42,552 nucleotides of DNA from Fuerstiella sp. (GCA_029247265.1 JAQWLN010000032.1:1-42552), one strand, 5' to 3'; counted from the first letter of the stretch, positions 17,545 to 26,801 are shown. Made by a program: numbers and translations. The notes: generated by a model from the sequence alone, not told the origin.

Positions 17545-19059
17545 ATGCACGACAGAACGAGACGATATTGCACATCTACGGCAGGAATTTTCGGACTGAT
17601 TCTCTGCCTGTCGACTGGCAGTTCAGCAGCTGAGCCTCCGCCCAACATCATCCTGTGCATGGGTGACGATCACGGCTGGGACGAAACTGGTTACAACGGG
17701 CATCCTCACCTGCAGACACCGGTGCTTGACGAAATGGCCGCCTCGGGACTTCAGCTGGACCGGTTCTATTCGGCACATCCTTCGTGCTCGCCGACTCGAG
17801 GAAGCGTGATGACGGGACGGCATCCCAATCGTTATGGAACATTTGCGCCGGGTTATTCCATTCGCCCGGAAGAAATGAGCATCGCGCGGATTCTGCAGAA
17901 TGCTGGCTATGCATGTGGACATTTCGGCAAGTGGCATCTGGGGCCAGTGAAGGCCGCATCACCAACCAGTCCCGGAGCGATGGGATTCCATCAGTGGCTT
18001 TCACACGACAACTTTTTCGAATTGAATCCGACATTTTCAAGGAACGGAGCGGCACCCGAAGAGTTTGAGGGGGAAAGCTCTGAAATCGTCATTCGGGAGA
18101 CGACTCGTTTCCTGGAGACGGCACAGCAGGACGGAAAACCATTCTTTGCAGTCGTCTGGTTCGGGTCACCGCACGAACCGTACAGTGGCCTGAAAGAAGA
18201 CCTTGCTTTGTATGAGGATCTGCCCGGCAGCTACGCGGACAAACAGGTGAAGCTGACTTCAAACGTGACAGGACGACAAACGAAGCGACCACTAAAAGAC
18301 GTACTGCAGGAACGCTACGCCGAAATCACAGCGATGGATCGATCGATGGGGCAATTGCGTCAGTGGTTGAGCGACAATGGACAGCGTGAAAACACACTGC
18401 TGTGGTACTGTGGCGACAACGGCACGCCAGGCGACGGAATTGTGACGTCTCCGTTTCGAGGCCAGAAGGGAACGATGTACGAAGGCGGTATTCGAGTCCC
18501 CGGAATCATCGAATGGCCGAAACGGATTTCACAGCCGCGTCACACGCAGGTCAACACGGTCACCAGCGACATGCTGCCAACAATCTGCGATCTACTTAAC
18601 GTGCCACTGCCCGCACGGCCACTCGATGGTGTCAGCCTGAAACCGCTGATTGAAGGCAGCATGAACGAACGCTCCGCCCCAATTTGCTTCTGGAGTTTCA
18701 AAGGCGGCGGCGGATCAGGTGCTGAACCCTACATTGCAGCAGACCTGCAGTCCGGCACAACGCCGCTGGTGAAGATGATGGGCGATATTCACACACGCAA
18801 CTTTCGCAACTTTCACCATCCGGACATTGCGAAGGGTGACTATGACGGGCACAGAGTTCTGCTTGGTAACCGTTACAAGCTTCTGGTCAGAGGACTGGGT
18901 GACAAAGAACAGCGTGAGCTGTTTGATGTGCGCAGTGACCCTGGCGAAAAGGATAGCCTGATCGCGTCTAAACCCGAAGTTGCAAATCACCTGCAGCACC
19001 AACTGCGACACTGGCAGGAATCTGTTCTGCAGAGCCTGACCGGGGCCGACTACGAATAG
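17545..19059 (+). CDS. Secreted arylsulfatase-type sulfatase (CSPTR)
   Basis: This is a type I sulfatase of 504 aa acting outside the cytoplasm. A signal peptide (1-29, ending GSSAAE) precedes NIILCMGDDHGWDE (metal DD at 41-42), the formylglycine motif C81-S-P-T-R85, GKWHLG with the catalytic Lys, WFGSPHEPY, and WYCGDNGTPG with the C-terminal metal Asp-Asn. The spacing matches N-acetylgalactosamine-6-sulfatase or arylsulfatase A-like enzymes. ATG 17545 is preceded by AGGA five bases upstream, whereas the in-frame codon at 17515 would bury the signal peptide. It is monocistronic, divergent from the isomerase/CSASR sulfatase unit, and followed by a pair of hairpins. The likely substrate is a sulfated algal or animal polysaccharide. 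Confidence 0.9.
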   Translation: MHDRTRRYCTSTAGIFGLILCLSTGSSAAEPPPNIILCMGDDHGWDETGYNGHPHLQTPVLDEMAASGLQLDRFYSAHPSCSPTRGSVMTGRHPNRYGTFAPGYSIRPEEMSIARILQNAGYACGHFGKWHLGPVKAASPTSPGAMGFHQWLSHDNFFELNPTFSRNGAAPEEFEGESSEIVIRETTRFLETAQQDGKPFFAVVWFGSPHEPYSGLKEDLALYEDLPGSYADKQVKLTSNVTGRQTKRPLKDVLQERYAEITAMDRSMGQLRQWLSDNGQRENTLLWYCGDNGTPGDGIVTSPFRGQKGTMYEGGIRVPGIIEWPKRISQPRHTQVNTVTSDMLPTICDLLNVPLPARPLDGVSLKPLIEGSMNERSAPICFWSFKGGGGSGAEPYIAADLQSGTTPLVKMMGDIHTRNFRNFHHPDIAKGDYDGHRVLLGNRYKLLVRGLGDKEQRELFDVRSDPGEKDSLIASKPEVANHLQHQLRHWQESVLQSLTGADYE

Positions 19060-19063
19060 CAGT

Positions 19064-19113
19064 GTTCGGCAGGGAGTTCTCCCGAACGTCCTGTGCTGCT
19101 GGAGCTGCACAGG
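19064..19113 (+). terminator. Tandem hairpins after the CSPTR sulfatase gene
   Basis: Two stem-loops follow the sulfatase stop. The first pairs GTTCGG (19064-19069) with CCGAAC (19082-19087), with an alternative inner GGGAG/CTCCC stem. The second pairs CCTGTGC (19090-19096) with GCACAGG (19107-19113). Neither has a downstream T-run, so they could stabilise the 3' end or act as a Rho-independent-like terminator. Confidence 0.45.
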
Positions 19114-19401
19114 GTCGAAATGGGAGATGCTGTTCTCATGCCGTAACCGGGGCGCAGTTTCCCTGCGGCCGGTGAGTTAAAAATGAGCACGTTGGTACTG
19201 CGAAATCATGCCGCAATACCACGACATCCACCACGAATTCCGCGGTCCAGTCTGTGCCTCAGATCTGTCCATTCACAAAGGCCGTAAGAGGACCTTCATG
19301 GGAGAATCGGTACGCTGACTGATCCGGTCACAAGAGGAATGGGACGAACTGATTCCAACAGGAATCAGTCGCTGCTTTCGTTGGCCCGTTTTTGTGGCTG
19401 A
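19114..19401. other. Intergenic stretch between sulfatase and csrA, with one hairpin
   Basis: No gene is visible. A perfect 9-bp inverted repeat with a 4-nt loop, ACTGATTCC / GGAATCAGT, lies at 19348-19369, 33 bp from the csrA stop. It may be the csrA 3' terminator (reading minus), but it lacks a U-tract. Apart from this I see nothing. Confidence 0.4.
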
Positions 19402-19590
19402 CTAATCAACCTTTGGTTGTTCCGTCGACTCGCGTTTGATCGCATCATAGATTTCTTCGCGGTGGACGGTTACGTCCCGCGGAGCATCGATGCCGAGACG
19501 GACTTTGTCGCCTCGAATTTCGATCACCATTAACGTGATTGAGTCGCCAATTACAATCTTCTCATCTTTTTTTCGACTAAGTACAAGCAT
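19402..19590 (-). CDS. csrA: Carbon storage regulator CsrA
   Basis: CsrA is a small dimeric RNA-binding protein that binds GGA motifs near ribosome binding sites and represses or stabilises mRNAs. The 62-residue product is full length: MLVLSRKKDEKIVIGD at the N-terminus (RNA-contact Leu4/Arg6 region), RGDKVRLGIDAP in the middle and VHREEIYDAI containing the conserved Arg of the second RNA-binding strand. The frame runs 17 codons upstream, but the ATG at 19590 is the family start, preceded by GGGGACTGGAA. The C-terminal tail beyond the core is short and polar. It is monocistronic and divergent from the histidine kinase gene; in many bacteria csrA sits near flagellar genes, but none are here. 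Confidence 0.95.
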   Translation of the reverse strand: MLVLSRKKDEKIVIGDSITLMVIEIRGDKVRLGIDAPRDVTVHREEIYDAIKRESTEQPKVD

Positions 19591-20067
19591 TTCCAGTCCC
19601 CGGTCAATCTTTCGTCTTGAACGATCGCCGCCCATCCCCAACTTCGCCCGCCGCTACACTCGCGGCAGACAAGGGCAAGCCGTGCCATTTTCAGAACGCA
19701 GTAAAAATTCTGCAGACGCGATCCGTCTGTCGGTGCGAGTCTAGAAGACTAATTCGACCGATGGCGACGCCTTTCTGCGAAAATTGCCGGTTGTCTGAAC
19801 GTTCAGCCGCAGTTTATGCCTGTTTGTGTCGGCAACACCGCCTGTAGCGATGAGGACTGTACGGGTCGTGATGATTGCCTTGATTGTCGGGCGATTGCGC
19901 ACCAACGGTCCTTACGGTGCTGTCCCACGATCGTTGTGGATGACTCTGCCTAATCCTCACAAGCATTGCTTCCAGCGAATGCATGAAGGACGAGTTTTGA
20001 GTACCGTTTGCGTGATTCCAACGTATTTCCTGTTGTTGCTTTCACTCAGTCCAGGAACGGTGACTCG
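19591..20067. other. 477-bp divergent region between csrA and the histidine kinase gene
   Basis: There is no supported gene. Short plus-strand frames cover the region, but their translations are not protein-like. A 6-bp dyad, CAGACG / CGTCTG around 5 nt, lies at 19713-19729. Both promoters should be here, but I cannot point to either with confidence. Confidence 0.4.
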
Positions 20068-21453
20068 ATGAGTTCTGCTGGCCCTAAGTCCTCGTTTGGC
20101 ACTACCAGATTCAGTCTGACCAAGATGCGTGATCCAGCCGCGGACCCACTGGCACGAGATCTCCGAGCGGAGTTCATCACCGTTCGTATTCGCTGGTTCG
20201 GGTTGGCGGTAGGTTACTTGATGGTCAATATCGGAGACCTTATCAATGCCGCTGATCGCGGGTCGGCCAAATTTGAACTCAACGCGATCCTGACATTAGG
20301 CGCCGTTTACGCAATCATCGATACGCTTCGAAGCCGGAAAGGCAAAATTCTGCTGGCTGAGTTTCGGATTCTCATCAGCCTGATGGAAGCGTTGTTTATT
20401 GGTGTTCTGTGTTATTTCGACGAAGGCGTCAGCAGTCCGTTTCGATTCTACTACTTCCTGTCGCTGCTGGTTTGCGCGATTCGCCATACGCCAACGTTGA
20501 CGTTCGCAACATTCGGTTTGCATGCGCTCAGTTACAGCTTGCTGGGCCTGCTGGCGGGACGCGGTGGTTCCGGTGACGCCGTGCAGATGCTGCTGACGCT
20601 GGTCTTCCTTGGCTGGGCCGCATGGGCAATTATCGCTCTCACTGGATTGCTGAAGACGGCCAGTGAACGGCTGGGAATGCTGAACGCGGAACTGCTGGAA
20701 AATCAGATTCACCTCGAACAGCGAATTCGCGCGCGAACGAAGGATCTGCAGGAATCCCAGGCACTGCTGGTCCAGCAGGAGAAACAGGCAGCGTTTGGAT
20801 TGCTGGCCGCTGGAATTGCTCACGAAGTCGGCAATCCGCTGGCCTCCATCAGCTCTATCGTGCAGATGCTGCAACGGCGAAACACCGACGAATACACGAA
20901 TGAACGTTTAGGCATGGTGCACACGCAGCTTAGCCGAATTCATCGCACCCTTCAGGAACTCGTTGGCTTCAGCCGTCCGGCAAGTCAGCAGGCGACTCTG
21001 ATCGACATCCATGCGGCCATCAATGATGCTCTCAATATCGCCAAATACTATAAGCGCTGGAAAGGCAAGGAAGTGAACACCGTCTTCGCGGAAGACATGA
21101 AAGCCGTTCGGACGATCTACGATCAACTGGTGCAGGTCGTGTTGAACCTTGTATTGAATGCGCTGGACGCAACTGAAGAAGGCGCGGGTATCACAGTTAC
21201 GACCAGCATTGAAAAATCGGATACCGGAGAGGCCATCGTTGCCGTCAGCATTGCAGATGAAGGGCACGGAATTCCTCAGGAGGCGCACGATCAGATTTTT
21301 GAACCGTACTTCACGACCAAGGCGACCGGAACAGGACTCGGACTGTTTGTCTGTCGCCAGCTGGCTCAGCAGGAACTCAAAGGGTCCATCGATCTGGTGC
21401 GATCGGACTCATTCGGCACCGAGTTTCGTATCTGGATCCCGCTGACCCGATAG
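20068..21453 (+). CDS. Membrane sensor histidine kinase (orphan)
   Basis: This 461-residue kinase has an N-terminal membrane sensor of about five or six hydrophobic helices (residues ~38-205), a charged coiled-coil-like linker (~205-245, ELLENQIHLEQRIRARTKDL), a HisKA domain with phospho-acceptor His252 in GIAHEVGNPLAS, and a HATPase_c domain with the N box (Asn360 and Asn364 in NLVLNALDA), the G1 box DEGHGIP and the G2 box GTGLGLFV. It resembles the NtrB/AtoS-like group. Its sensor lacks a periplasmic domain, so it may sense a membrane or redox state. No response regulator is adjacent, and the FixJ-type regulator at 30.3 kb is ~9 kb away. The TTG at 20008 is rejected in favour of ATG 20068. 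Confidence 0.9.
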   Translation: MSSAGPKSSFGTTRFSLTKMRDPAADPLARDLRAEFITVRIRWFGLAVGYLMVNIGDLINAADRGSAKFELNAILTLGAVYAIIDTLRSRKGKILLAEFRILISLMEALFIGVLCYFDEGVSSPFRFYYFLSLLVCAIRHTPTLTFATFGLHALSYSLLGLLAGRGGSGDAVQMLLTLVFLGWAAWAIIALTGLLKTASERLGMLNAELLENQIHLEQRIRARTKDLQESQALLVQQEKQAAFGLLAAGIAHEVGNPLASISSIVQMLQRRNTDEYTNERLGMVHTQLSRIHRTLQELVGFSRPASQQATLIDIHAAINDALNIAKYYKRWKGKEVNTVFAEDMKAVRTIYDQLVQVVLNLVLNALDATEEGAGITVTTSIEKSDTGEAIVAVSIADEGHGIPQEAHDQIFEPYFTTKATGTGLGLFVCRQLAQQELKGSIDLVRSDSFGTEFRIWIPLTR

Positions 21454-21490
21454 TTATCGCTGCTCATGACTTCGGCAGCAAACACATTCG

Positions 21491-22687
21491 TCAGGACATC
21501 TCCTCCAGCAGCCGCTTGATCAGGCCTGACACGGCTGCATCATGCAGACAAATCGGATTGATCTGCAGCCGCCCTTCGCTCAAACCTGCGTGCCCAACGT
21601 ATACGGGTGGACTTCCCCCGCGCAGGGCGCGGCACACGTCCATCGCTGATTTCCCGAGTGCCGCAGCGTCTATGAAGATCTCCAGGACCGGCCATCGATC
21701 CGGCGTCAGCGGTTCCAGCATACGACAGCTTGCTTTCGCGCCGGACAGGCTGTCAGCGACTTTGTCCAGTAAGCGGCGATATTCGGTCAGTTGCCGGTCA
21801 TAGACTCCGGAGGCGAACAAATCGAGCGCGGTCAGTAGAGCAACGACCTCCTCCTTCGAAACCTTCAGGCTACGACCGAAACCGTGCCGGGGAATTCCCT
21901 TGAACTGTGACCGATCAATCAGTTCTTCCGGCGGATCCCACAGTTCAAGATGATCGTCCATGTCGAGCATTTGCATCGCTGCTGCCGACACCAGCCTACG
22001 ACGTCCACACAGGATTCCCGTTGCCTGTGGTCCGCGAATTGCCTTACCACCGCTGAAGCACACCAAATCAGCGCCCGTTGCCGGTATGTCCTTCAGATTG
22101 GAACGAGGGGGTAATTCTCCCGCTGCATCCACCAGTACCGGCAGGCCGTGCGCGTGAGCCAAAGCCACGACGTCCTGAAGCTGCGGACACGAGTCGTTCG
22201 CGTGCACGTACACGATCCCCGCCGTGTGGGGCGTGATGGCAGCTTCGTATTCCCAGACTTCCGTGCGACGAACTCCGGCATTAGAAACGATTTCGTTGAA
22301 CCCAACTTCCACCAAAGTCGCACCCGCTGCGCGAACTGAGTGATCGTAACCGCTCCGCTGTTCACGCGCGATGATAAATTCGTTCGGGAATCCCTCACAG
22401 CATGGCAGCTTTTCAATTCGAGCAAGGTTGTGCCCGGTCAGAATGGCGGCAGCCCCCAGTGTTAAGGCTCCTGCGGCACCGCACGTGACCAAACCCGCTT
22501 CTGTGCCGGTAACGTCGACAATCCGGCGTGATGCAGCCGCCTGCAGGTGTTCCAGCGGCACACTTTCGGCTGCCGCCTGAGCAAATGCGTCAAGCACCTC
22601 AGCCGGCATCGGGGCGCCGCCCAGGCGTGTGACCGTGCCGCAGGCGTTAATTATGGGCTCGACGCCCAGTTGCTGATAGATACTCAT
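21491..22687 (-). CDS. SelA-like PLP-dependent enzyme (paralogue 1)
   Basis: This 398-residue fold-type I PLP enzyme belongs to the SelA-like family (COG1921), whose characterised members outside selenocysteine synthesis include D-glucosaminate-6-phosphate ammonia-lyase. It begins with the family signature GVEPIINACGTVTRLGG, has the substrate-binding-region LEHLQAAASR, TCGAAGALTLGAA, Asp187 in VLVDAAG (pyridine nitrogen partner) and the predicted Schiff-base Lys215 in FSGGKAIRG. It lacks the tRNA-binding N-terminal domain of true selenocysteine synthase and no selB/selD is nearby, so ammonia-lyase or a related PLP reaction is more likely. It is last in a four-gene minus-strand run, 117 bp after the enolase-superfamily gene. 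Confidence 0.85.
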   Translation of the reverse strand: MSIYQQLGVEPIINACGTVTRLGGAPMPAEVLDAFAQAAAESVPLEHLQAAASRRIVDVTGTEAGLVTCGAAGALTLGAAAILTGHNLARIEKLPCCEGFPNEFIIAREQRSGYDHSVRAAGATLVEVGFNEIVSNAGVRRTEVWEYEAAITPHTAGIVYVHANDSCPQLQDVVALAHAHGLPVLVDAAGELPPRSNLKDIPATGADLVCFSGGKAIRGPQATGILCGRRRLVSAAAMQMLDMDDHLELWDPPEELIDRSQFKGIPRHGFGRSLKVSKEEVVALLTALDLFASGVYDRQLTEYRRLLDKVADSLSGAKASCRMLEPLTPDRWPVLEIFIDAAALGKSAMDVCRALRGGSPPVYVGHAGLSEGRLQINPICLHDAAVSGLIKRLLEEMS

Positions 22688-22804
22688 TTTTTCGTTTTCA
22701 ATCCTACAACGTATTACGCTGAGTTCTGGCGTCGGCGATCGCCATTCCCCTGCGAGAGTGACTTTCCGACGAGGCCTACGACCAAAATATTTTTGAGTGT
22801 TGAC

Positions 22805-23920
22805 TTAGTAGCGGACACGGAACTGTTCGATTATGTCCTCGTCCAGTTCAATGCCAAGGCCTGGGCCGTTGGGAACGGGAACGCGACCGTCAATCAGCGG
22901 GGGCAGGTTTTTAACGAGCTTCCGCATCAGCGGCGACGGTCGCAGACAGTATTCGACAAGATCACCGTTGGGAATCGACGCCATCCAGTGCAATGATGCT
23001 GCCAGATTGATGCCGGTGCTGAAGCAGTGCGGCACCGCTCGACGATCATTTGCCTCACACATATCAGACACACGGCGACACACCGTCAATCCGCCGCAGA
23101 AAGCAACATCAGGCTGAACGACGTGCAGTCCTCGTTCGATGAGATCCTCGAAGTCCCAATGCGTGACGTCTCCTTCTCCGGCGGCGATTGGTACCGGGGA
23201 ATTCGAACACAGCTGTGCATAGCCTTTACGATCGTCCTGCGATAACGGTTCTTCCAGCCACGCGATGTTAAACGGTGCCAGCAGTTTTGCTCGTTCGATC
23301 GCCGTTTCGATCTGCCACGCATGGCCGGCATCCACCATCAGTTCGCGTTCGTCGCCGAGGACTTCTCGTGCCGCCCGAACGTGTGCGACGTCGGTGTCGG
23401 CATCCTGTCCGAAGGGTCCCCAGCCAAACTTGGCCGCCGTCAGTCCCATGTCGACGAATTCCTTTGCCAGCGTTGCCGTGTCTTCGGGCGTATCGCCAAA
23501 CAGCACACTGGCATACGTACGCACGGTGGAACGCTGTGCGCCACCCAGCAATTCGTAAACGGGGCGGTTCTTATGCTTGCCGAGAATGTCCCACAGAGCG
23601 ATGTCAGCGCCGCTGATTGCGTGAATGGCAGCACCGCGGCGACCGTAACGGTTGGTTTCGTAGTACATCTTCTGCCACAGCCGTTCGACATCCAGCGGGT
23701 CTTCGCCCACCAGAATGGAGGTCAGTCCATGCCGTCGAGCCGCTGATCGGGGCGCTTCGAAACAGGCTTTGCAGACATACGACTGACTGGTCACTTCGCC
23801 GATGCCCGTGATGCCCGCATCTGTGTGGATCAGCACCACCAGCACGTCCAGAGTGCCGTCCGGAATGGCGTCGACAATCGGTACTCGCAAATGCACGGGT
23901 TCGACGGAAGTAATCTTCAT
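22805..23920 (-). CDS. Mandelate racemase/enolase-superfamily dehydratase
   Basis: This 371-residue enzyme has the two-domain architecture of the enolase superfamily: an alpha+beta capping domain (1-115) and a TIM barrel. Metal ligands are Asp197 (MVDAGHAW), Glu223 (WLEEPL) and Glu249 (AAGEG), with base candidates Lys164 (AAKFGWG) and His298 (VPHCFSTG). The Lys-x-Gly arrangement and the His point to the mandelate racemase subgroup, where most members dehydrate sugar acids. The substrate is unknown. It starts at ATG 23920 (the frame extends 12 codons further) and sits 50 bp downstream of the MlrC-like gene, so it is probably cotranscribed. It would supply or consume 2-keto-3-deoxy acids in the proposed cluster. 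Confidence 0.88.
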   Translation of the reverse strand: MKITSVEPVHLRVPIVDAIPDGTLDVLVVLIHTDAGITGIGEVTSQSYVCKACFEAPRSAARRHGLTSILVGEDPLDVERLWQKMYYETNRYGRRGAAIHAISGADIALWDILGKHKNRPVYELLGGAQRSTVRTYASVLFGDTPEDTATLAKEFVDMGLTAAKFGWGPFGQDADTDVAHVRAAREVLGDERELMVDAGHAWQIETAIERAKLLAPFNIAWLEEPLSQDDRKGYAQLCSNSPVPIAAGEGDVTHWDFEDLIERGLHVVQPDVAFCGGLTVCRRVSDMCEANDRRAVPHCFSTGINLAASLHWMASIPNGDLVEYCLRPSPLMRKLVKNLPPLIDGRVPVPNGPGLGIELDEDIIEQFRVRY

Positions 23921-23969
23921 TCGGTCTTCTTTTCTGGGGTAAGTGGCCGCAGTCACGGAAAATGTTCAG

Positions 23970-25442
23970 TCAATTGCTCTCGAATGGCGATGGAACGTCA
24001 TCATCCAGTGGAAAGATCGGTCGTACGCAATTCCGAAATGGCAGAGACTTCAGGTTGGCACTGGTAGAACCTGGTACGTCAACGGACACAATCAGACCGG
24101 CGATGGATTCGTACCATGTGCGAAATCCGTTTGGTGATTTCACCACCACCAGATCGTAGTCTACGGGATTCAGGCCGTGTGACTGAAACACACGCTGGCC
24201 AACGACGAATACCGGACGTTCAGTCACCAAGATGTGGATCGTTCCCATTGCCAGCACGCACACTCTCCCTGCCTGTGCAGCCGTTCCGTCTTCATACGAA
24301 AATTGTCCGTCGTGCAGACTTTTCACGTGGACTGCCAGCGTCAGCGGCGTGAATCGAGCTGGATCACGCGTGCCTCCCAGCGAAACTGTGATGGCCGCTT
24401 CAACTCCGGCACGGTATGCCTCAGCCACGGCGGGGGCATCAACAATGGCTATCAGCGTCCGTTTTGTAAAACTGGCGTTGATGAGTCCGCCGAGAATCGC
24501 GTTGCTGTCTCCGGCCGCTCCGCTGGCTGTCGCATCTGCTGCGTCCGAAAAAACGACCAGACCGTCAGACGAAGCTGCCTGGCGGATGGCATCACCCAGA
24601 GACGTTAATTGTGCCTGAAACAACTCGCGGTGGTCCCACATAAAGCGGCCGATGTGCTCCGCCTCACGTTGGGCCAGTGCCATATCGTCATCGGTCGTCA
24701 CCAGTACATTCGACTGTAATGCCGGAACGTCCGTGAACGCGTTGCCGATAATGACGCCGGCGGAAAGGCCGGCGTTGGATTGTTCAGTACGCTGACACAT
24801 GCGGATGGCTTCGCCGAATTTCCCGCCGGCCGTTAGTAGTTCGTCCCCGCGAACCAGCATCGGCAGTTTGACGCGTGCGACCGTTGGACGGGCATCGCCA
24901 TCGATCAGACGAATCAGATTGCGTGCTGCACGCTGCCCGGTTTCGTAGTGGTCAGTATGCGGATACGTATGATACGGAACAAGGACGTCGGCCGTGTCGA
25001 CCAGCCGGTCGGTAATGACGGCATGCAGATCCAGAGAGACAACGATGGGCACAGTTCCCAGGGCACTGCGAATTTCAGACAGCACTCGGCCCTCCGGGTC
25101 GTCCTCGGATTCGCCGGCCATTGCTCCGTGAAGGCACAGGCACGCTCCGTCCACTGGACCGGCGTCACGAATTGCATCCACCATTTCATTCAGCAGGCGA
25201 TCAAGGTCGTTGCTCCTGATGTAACCGCCGGATACAGAGGCCGCAGCCATCGTGGGGACGATTTCGAAGCGGCCGTCGTTGTCCAGAACGTCGATAGCGC
25301 CAGCGACTTCAGTTTTTGTCCCGCGGTATGATTCTCGCATGTCCACTCCGACGGCGATGCGAAAATCTTCGTAAACGGTCGGGGCGGGATTAAAGGTCGC
25401 CGTCTCCTGTTTGAGTTCCGCGATGAGAATCCGACGTGCCAT
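23970..25442 (-). CDS. M81-family metallopeptidase, microcystinase MlrC-like
   Basis: The product (490 aa) matches the MlrC family, named after the enzyme finishing microcystin breakdown but found widely near amidohydrolases. Expected zinc-site segments are present: CLHGAM (His105), VSLDLHA (Asp138, His140) and YHTYPHTD (His158, His162). The N-terminus RILIAELKQETATFNP is typical of the family, and no signal peptide is visible, so it is cytoplasmic. ATG 25442 is chosen because GGAG lies 6 nt upstream; ATG 25454 is possible. It is 78 bp downstream of the amidohydrolase and 50 bp upstream of the dehydratase. Family members hydrolyse amide or peptide bonds of small unusual substrates, consistent with an amide-bearing metabolite here. 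Confidence 0.87.
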   Translation of the reverse strand: MARRILIAELKQETATFNPAPTVYEDFRIAVGVDMRESYRGTKTEVAGAIDVLDNDGRFEIVPTMAAASVSGGYIRSNDLDRLLNEMVDAIRDAGPVDGACLCLHGAMAGESEDDPEGRVLSEIRSALGTVPIVVSLDLHAVITDRLVDTADVLVPYHTYPHTDHYETGQRAARNLIRLIDGDARPTVARVKLPMLVRGDELLTAGGKFGEAIRMCQRTEQSNAGLSAGVIIGNAFTDVPALQSNVLVTTDDDMALAQREAEHIGRFMWDHRELFQAQLTSLGDAIRQAASSDGLVVFSDAADATASGAAGDSNAILGGLINASFTKRTLIAIVDAPAVAEAYRAGVEAAITVSLGGTRDPARFTPLTLAVHVKSLHDGQFSYEDGTAAQAGRVCVLAMGTIHILVTERPVFVVGQRVFQSHGLNPVDYDLVVVKSPNGFRTWYESIAGLIVSVDVPGSTSANLKSLPFRNCVRPIFPLDDDVPSPFESN

Positions 25443-25520
25443 TCCGGGCTCCATATATGTCGTGCGCTGCAGTGGTACTGAACGGAAACTCGTCGTGTCC
25501 GGACAGGCAGAGGATCTGTC

Positions 25521-26693
25521 CTATGAATTCGAAGTCTCAACACGCCGCCGCATTCGTGTGCCTCCTCCGCCCGGCACAATTTCGCCGCGCCGAATCGTTG
25601 CTGCGGCCGTCAACAGTTCGTCGCCGACGCGGTGCTGACGATAGCTGTCCGTGAACTGAAACTGTCCCGCGTGCCGCTCCAGTACAGCAATGTCCGCGAC
25701 ACTACCGAGACGCAGGGTACCGATGTCGTCGCTGCGATTAAGGATTTCCGCCGGGCGAGTGGTGGACATTTCGATCACCTTTTCAATGGGAACGCCCAGC
25801 ATCAGAAACTTGCTCATCGTCGTCGGCATGTCGTATACCGGTCCATGAATATTCTGCGTGTGCAGATCTGTGCTGATGGTCGTTGGCAGAAACTCCTGTT
25901 CCAGTGCGGCTTCCACAACTTCCCACTGAAAGCTGCCATATCCGTGTCCGACATCGAAGATCACGCCACGCTCAGCAGCGGCACGAACGTCCTCATCAAT
26001 TCGATTCGAATCATCCGTAATTCGCGTGCTGCCTCCCTTGAAACAATGAGTAATACAATCGCCGGCGGAGAGTTCGTTGACGAGTTGCGGGATCGACATC
26101 GGACATTCGCCGATATGGACCATCAACCATACGCCCGCTTCACGTGCCGCGCGAATCGCATCCCGCAGGTTATCCCAACCCTGCTGTCCGTCCCCAATAA
26201 TATGTTTGCCGACGCGAATCTTCACCCCCACGGCCACGTCCGGATGATTACGAATCGTTTGCACGACTCCGTCCGGATCTGCATAACGACGGTCCAGAAG
26301 TTCACCAAGACTGGCTCCGATCAAGCCAATGCACGACAGATTGACCAGACTGAAGATCTGTGTCTTCGCGCGATCAATATTGTCGCGCCGAAATGCGTCA
26401 AAGTTGAACGAACCGGCCGTGCCGGCATCCAGCATCGTGGTCACTCCACCAGCGGGACACAGTGGATCGGCATCAAGTCCAAACGGCGAATGTGTATAAA
26501 CGTGAACGTGCAGGTCAATCAGGCCCGGTACGACGATTTGCCCCTGAGCATCAATCGTGTTGACGGCTTCGCCTGTAATATGTTCTTCCACAGCGGCAAT
26601 TCGACCGTCCAATACAGCCACGTCGCGAACGCCACGCAACTGCTGAGACGGGTCGACGACTTCACCACCACGAATCAAAATGTCATACTCCAT
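25521..26693 (-). CDS. Amidohydrolase/deacetylase-family metallohydrolase (COG3964-like)
   Basis: This 390-residue amidohydrolase resembles the COG3964 group, once misannotated as dihydroorotase, with members shown to hydrolyse acetylated alpha-hydroxy acids. The binuclear site is complete: H62 and H64 in LHVHVY, Lys158 in VGVKIRV as the likely carboxylated lysine, His193 in MVHIG, His216 in THCF and Asp276 in STDLH. An N-terminal beta domain (1-57, VVPGLID at its end) fits. ATG 26693 has a strong GGAGGA Shine-Dalgarno 5 nt upstream, the best in the operon. It is the first gene of the minus-strand run, and genes of this group often neighbour SelA-like genes in other bacteria, which agrees with this cluster. 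Confidence 0.87.
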   Translation of the reverse strand: MEYDILIRGGEVVDPSQQLRGVRDVAVLDGRIAAVEEHITGEAVNTIDAQGQIVVPGLIDLHVHVYTHSPFGLDADPLCPAGGVTTMLDAGTAGSFNFDAFRRDNIDRAKTQIFSLVNLSCIGLIGASLGELLDRRYADPDGVVQTIRNHPDVAVGVKIRVGKHIIGDGQQGWDNLRDAIRAAREAGVWLMVHIGECPMSIPQLVNELSAGDCITHCFKGGSTRITDDSNRIDEDVRAAAERGVIFDVGHGYGSFQWEVVEAALEQEFLPTTISTDLHTQNIHGPVYDMPTTMSKFLMLGVPIEKVIEMSTTRPAEILNRSDDIGTLRLGSVADIAVLERHAGQFQFTDSYRQHRVGDELLTAAATIRRGEIVPGGGGTRMRRRVETSNS

Positions 26694-26698
26694 ATCAT

Positions 26699-26704
26699 TC
26701 CTCC
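26699..26704 (-). promoter_or_regulatory. Strong Shine-Dalgarno of the amidohydrolase gene
   Basis: GGAGGA on the minus strand, 5 nt before ATG 26693, is the strongest ribosome binding site seen in the window. It fixes the start of the first gene of the four-gene unit and suggests that it is translated more strongly than its downstream partners. Confidence 0.8.
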
Positions 26705-26801
26705 AGGCGGGGTGGCCCGCCGGCCGATGCGGCCTAACGCCCGGAACTTGATGGTCCGCGCCCGCTGGTCGCTTGATAGATGCCTACCGGATATGCTTTG
26801 C

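Noticed and set aside
19060..19401. GGA-containing hairpins next to csrA as a possible CsrA-sequestering RNA.
   Set aside because: I counted eight GGA on the plus strand and about nine on the minus, near expectation, so there is no enrichment; the hairpins look like 3' ends.
19826..20071. Short plus-strand frame and TTG start at 20008 upstream of the kinase.
   Set aside because: The residues added before ATG 20068 do not resemble a sensor or signal sequence.
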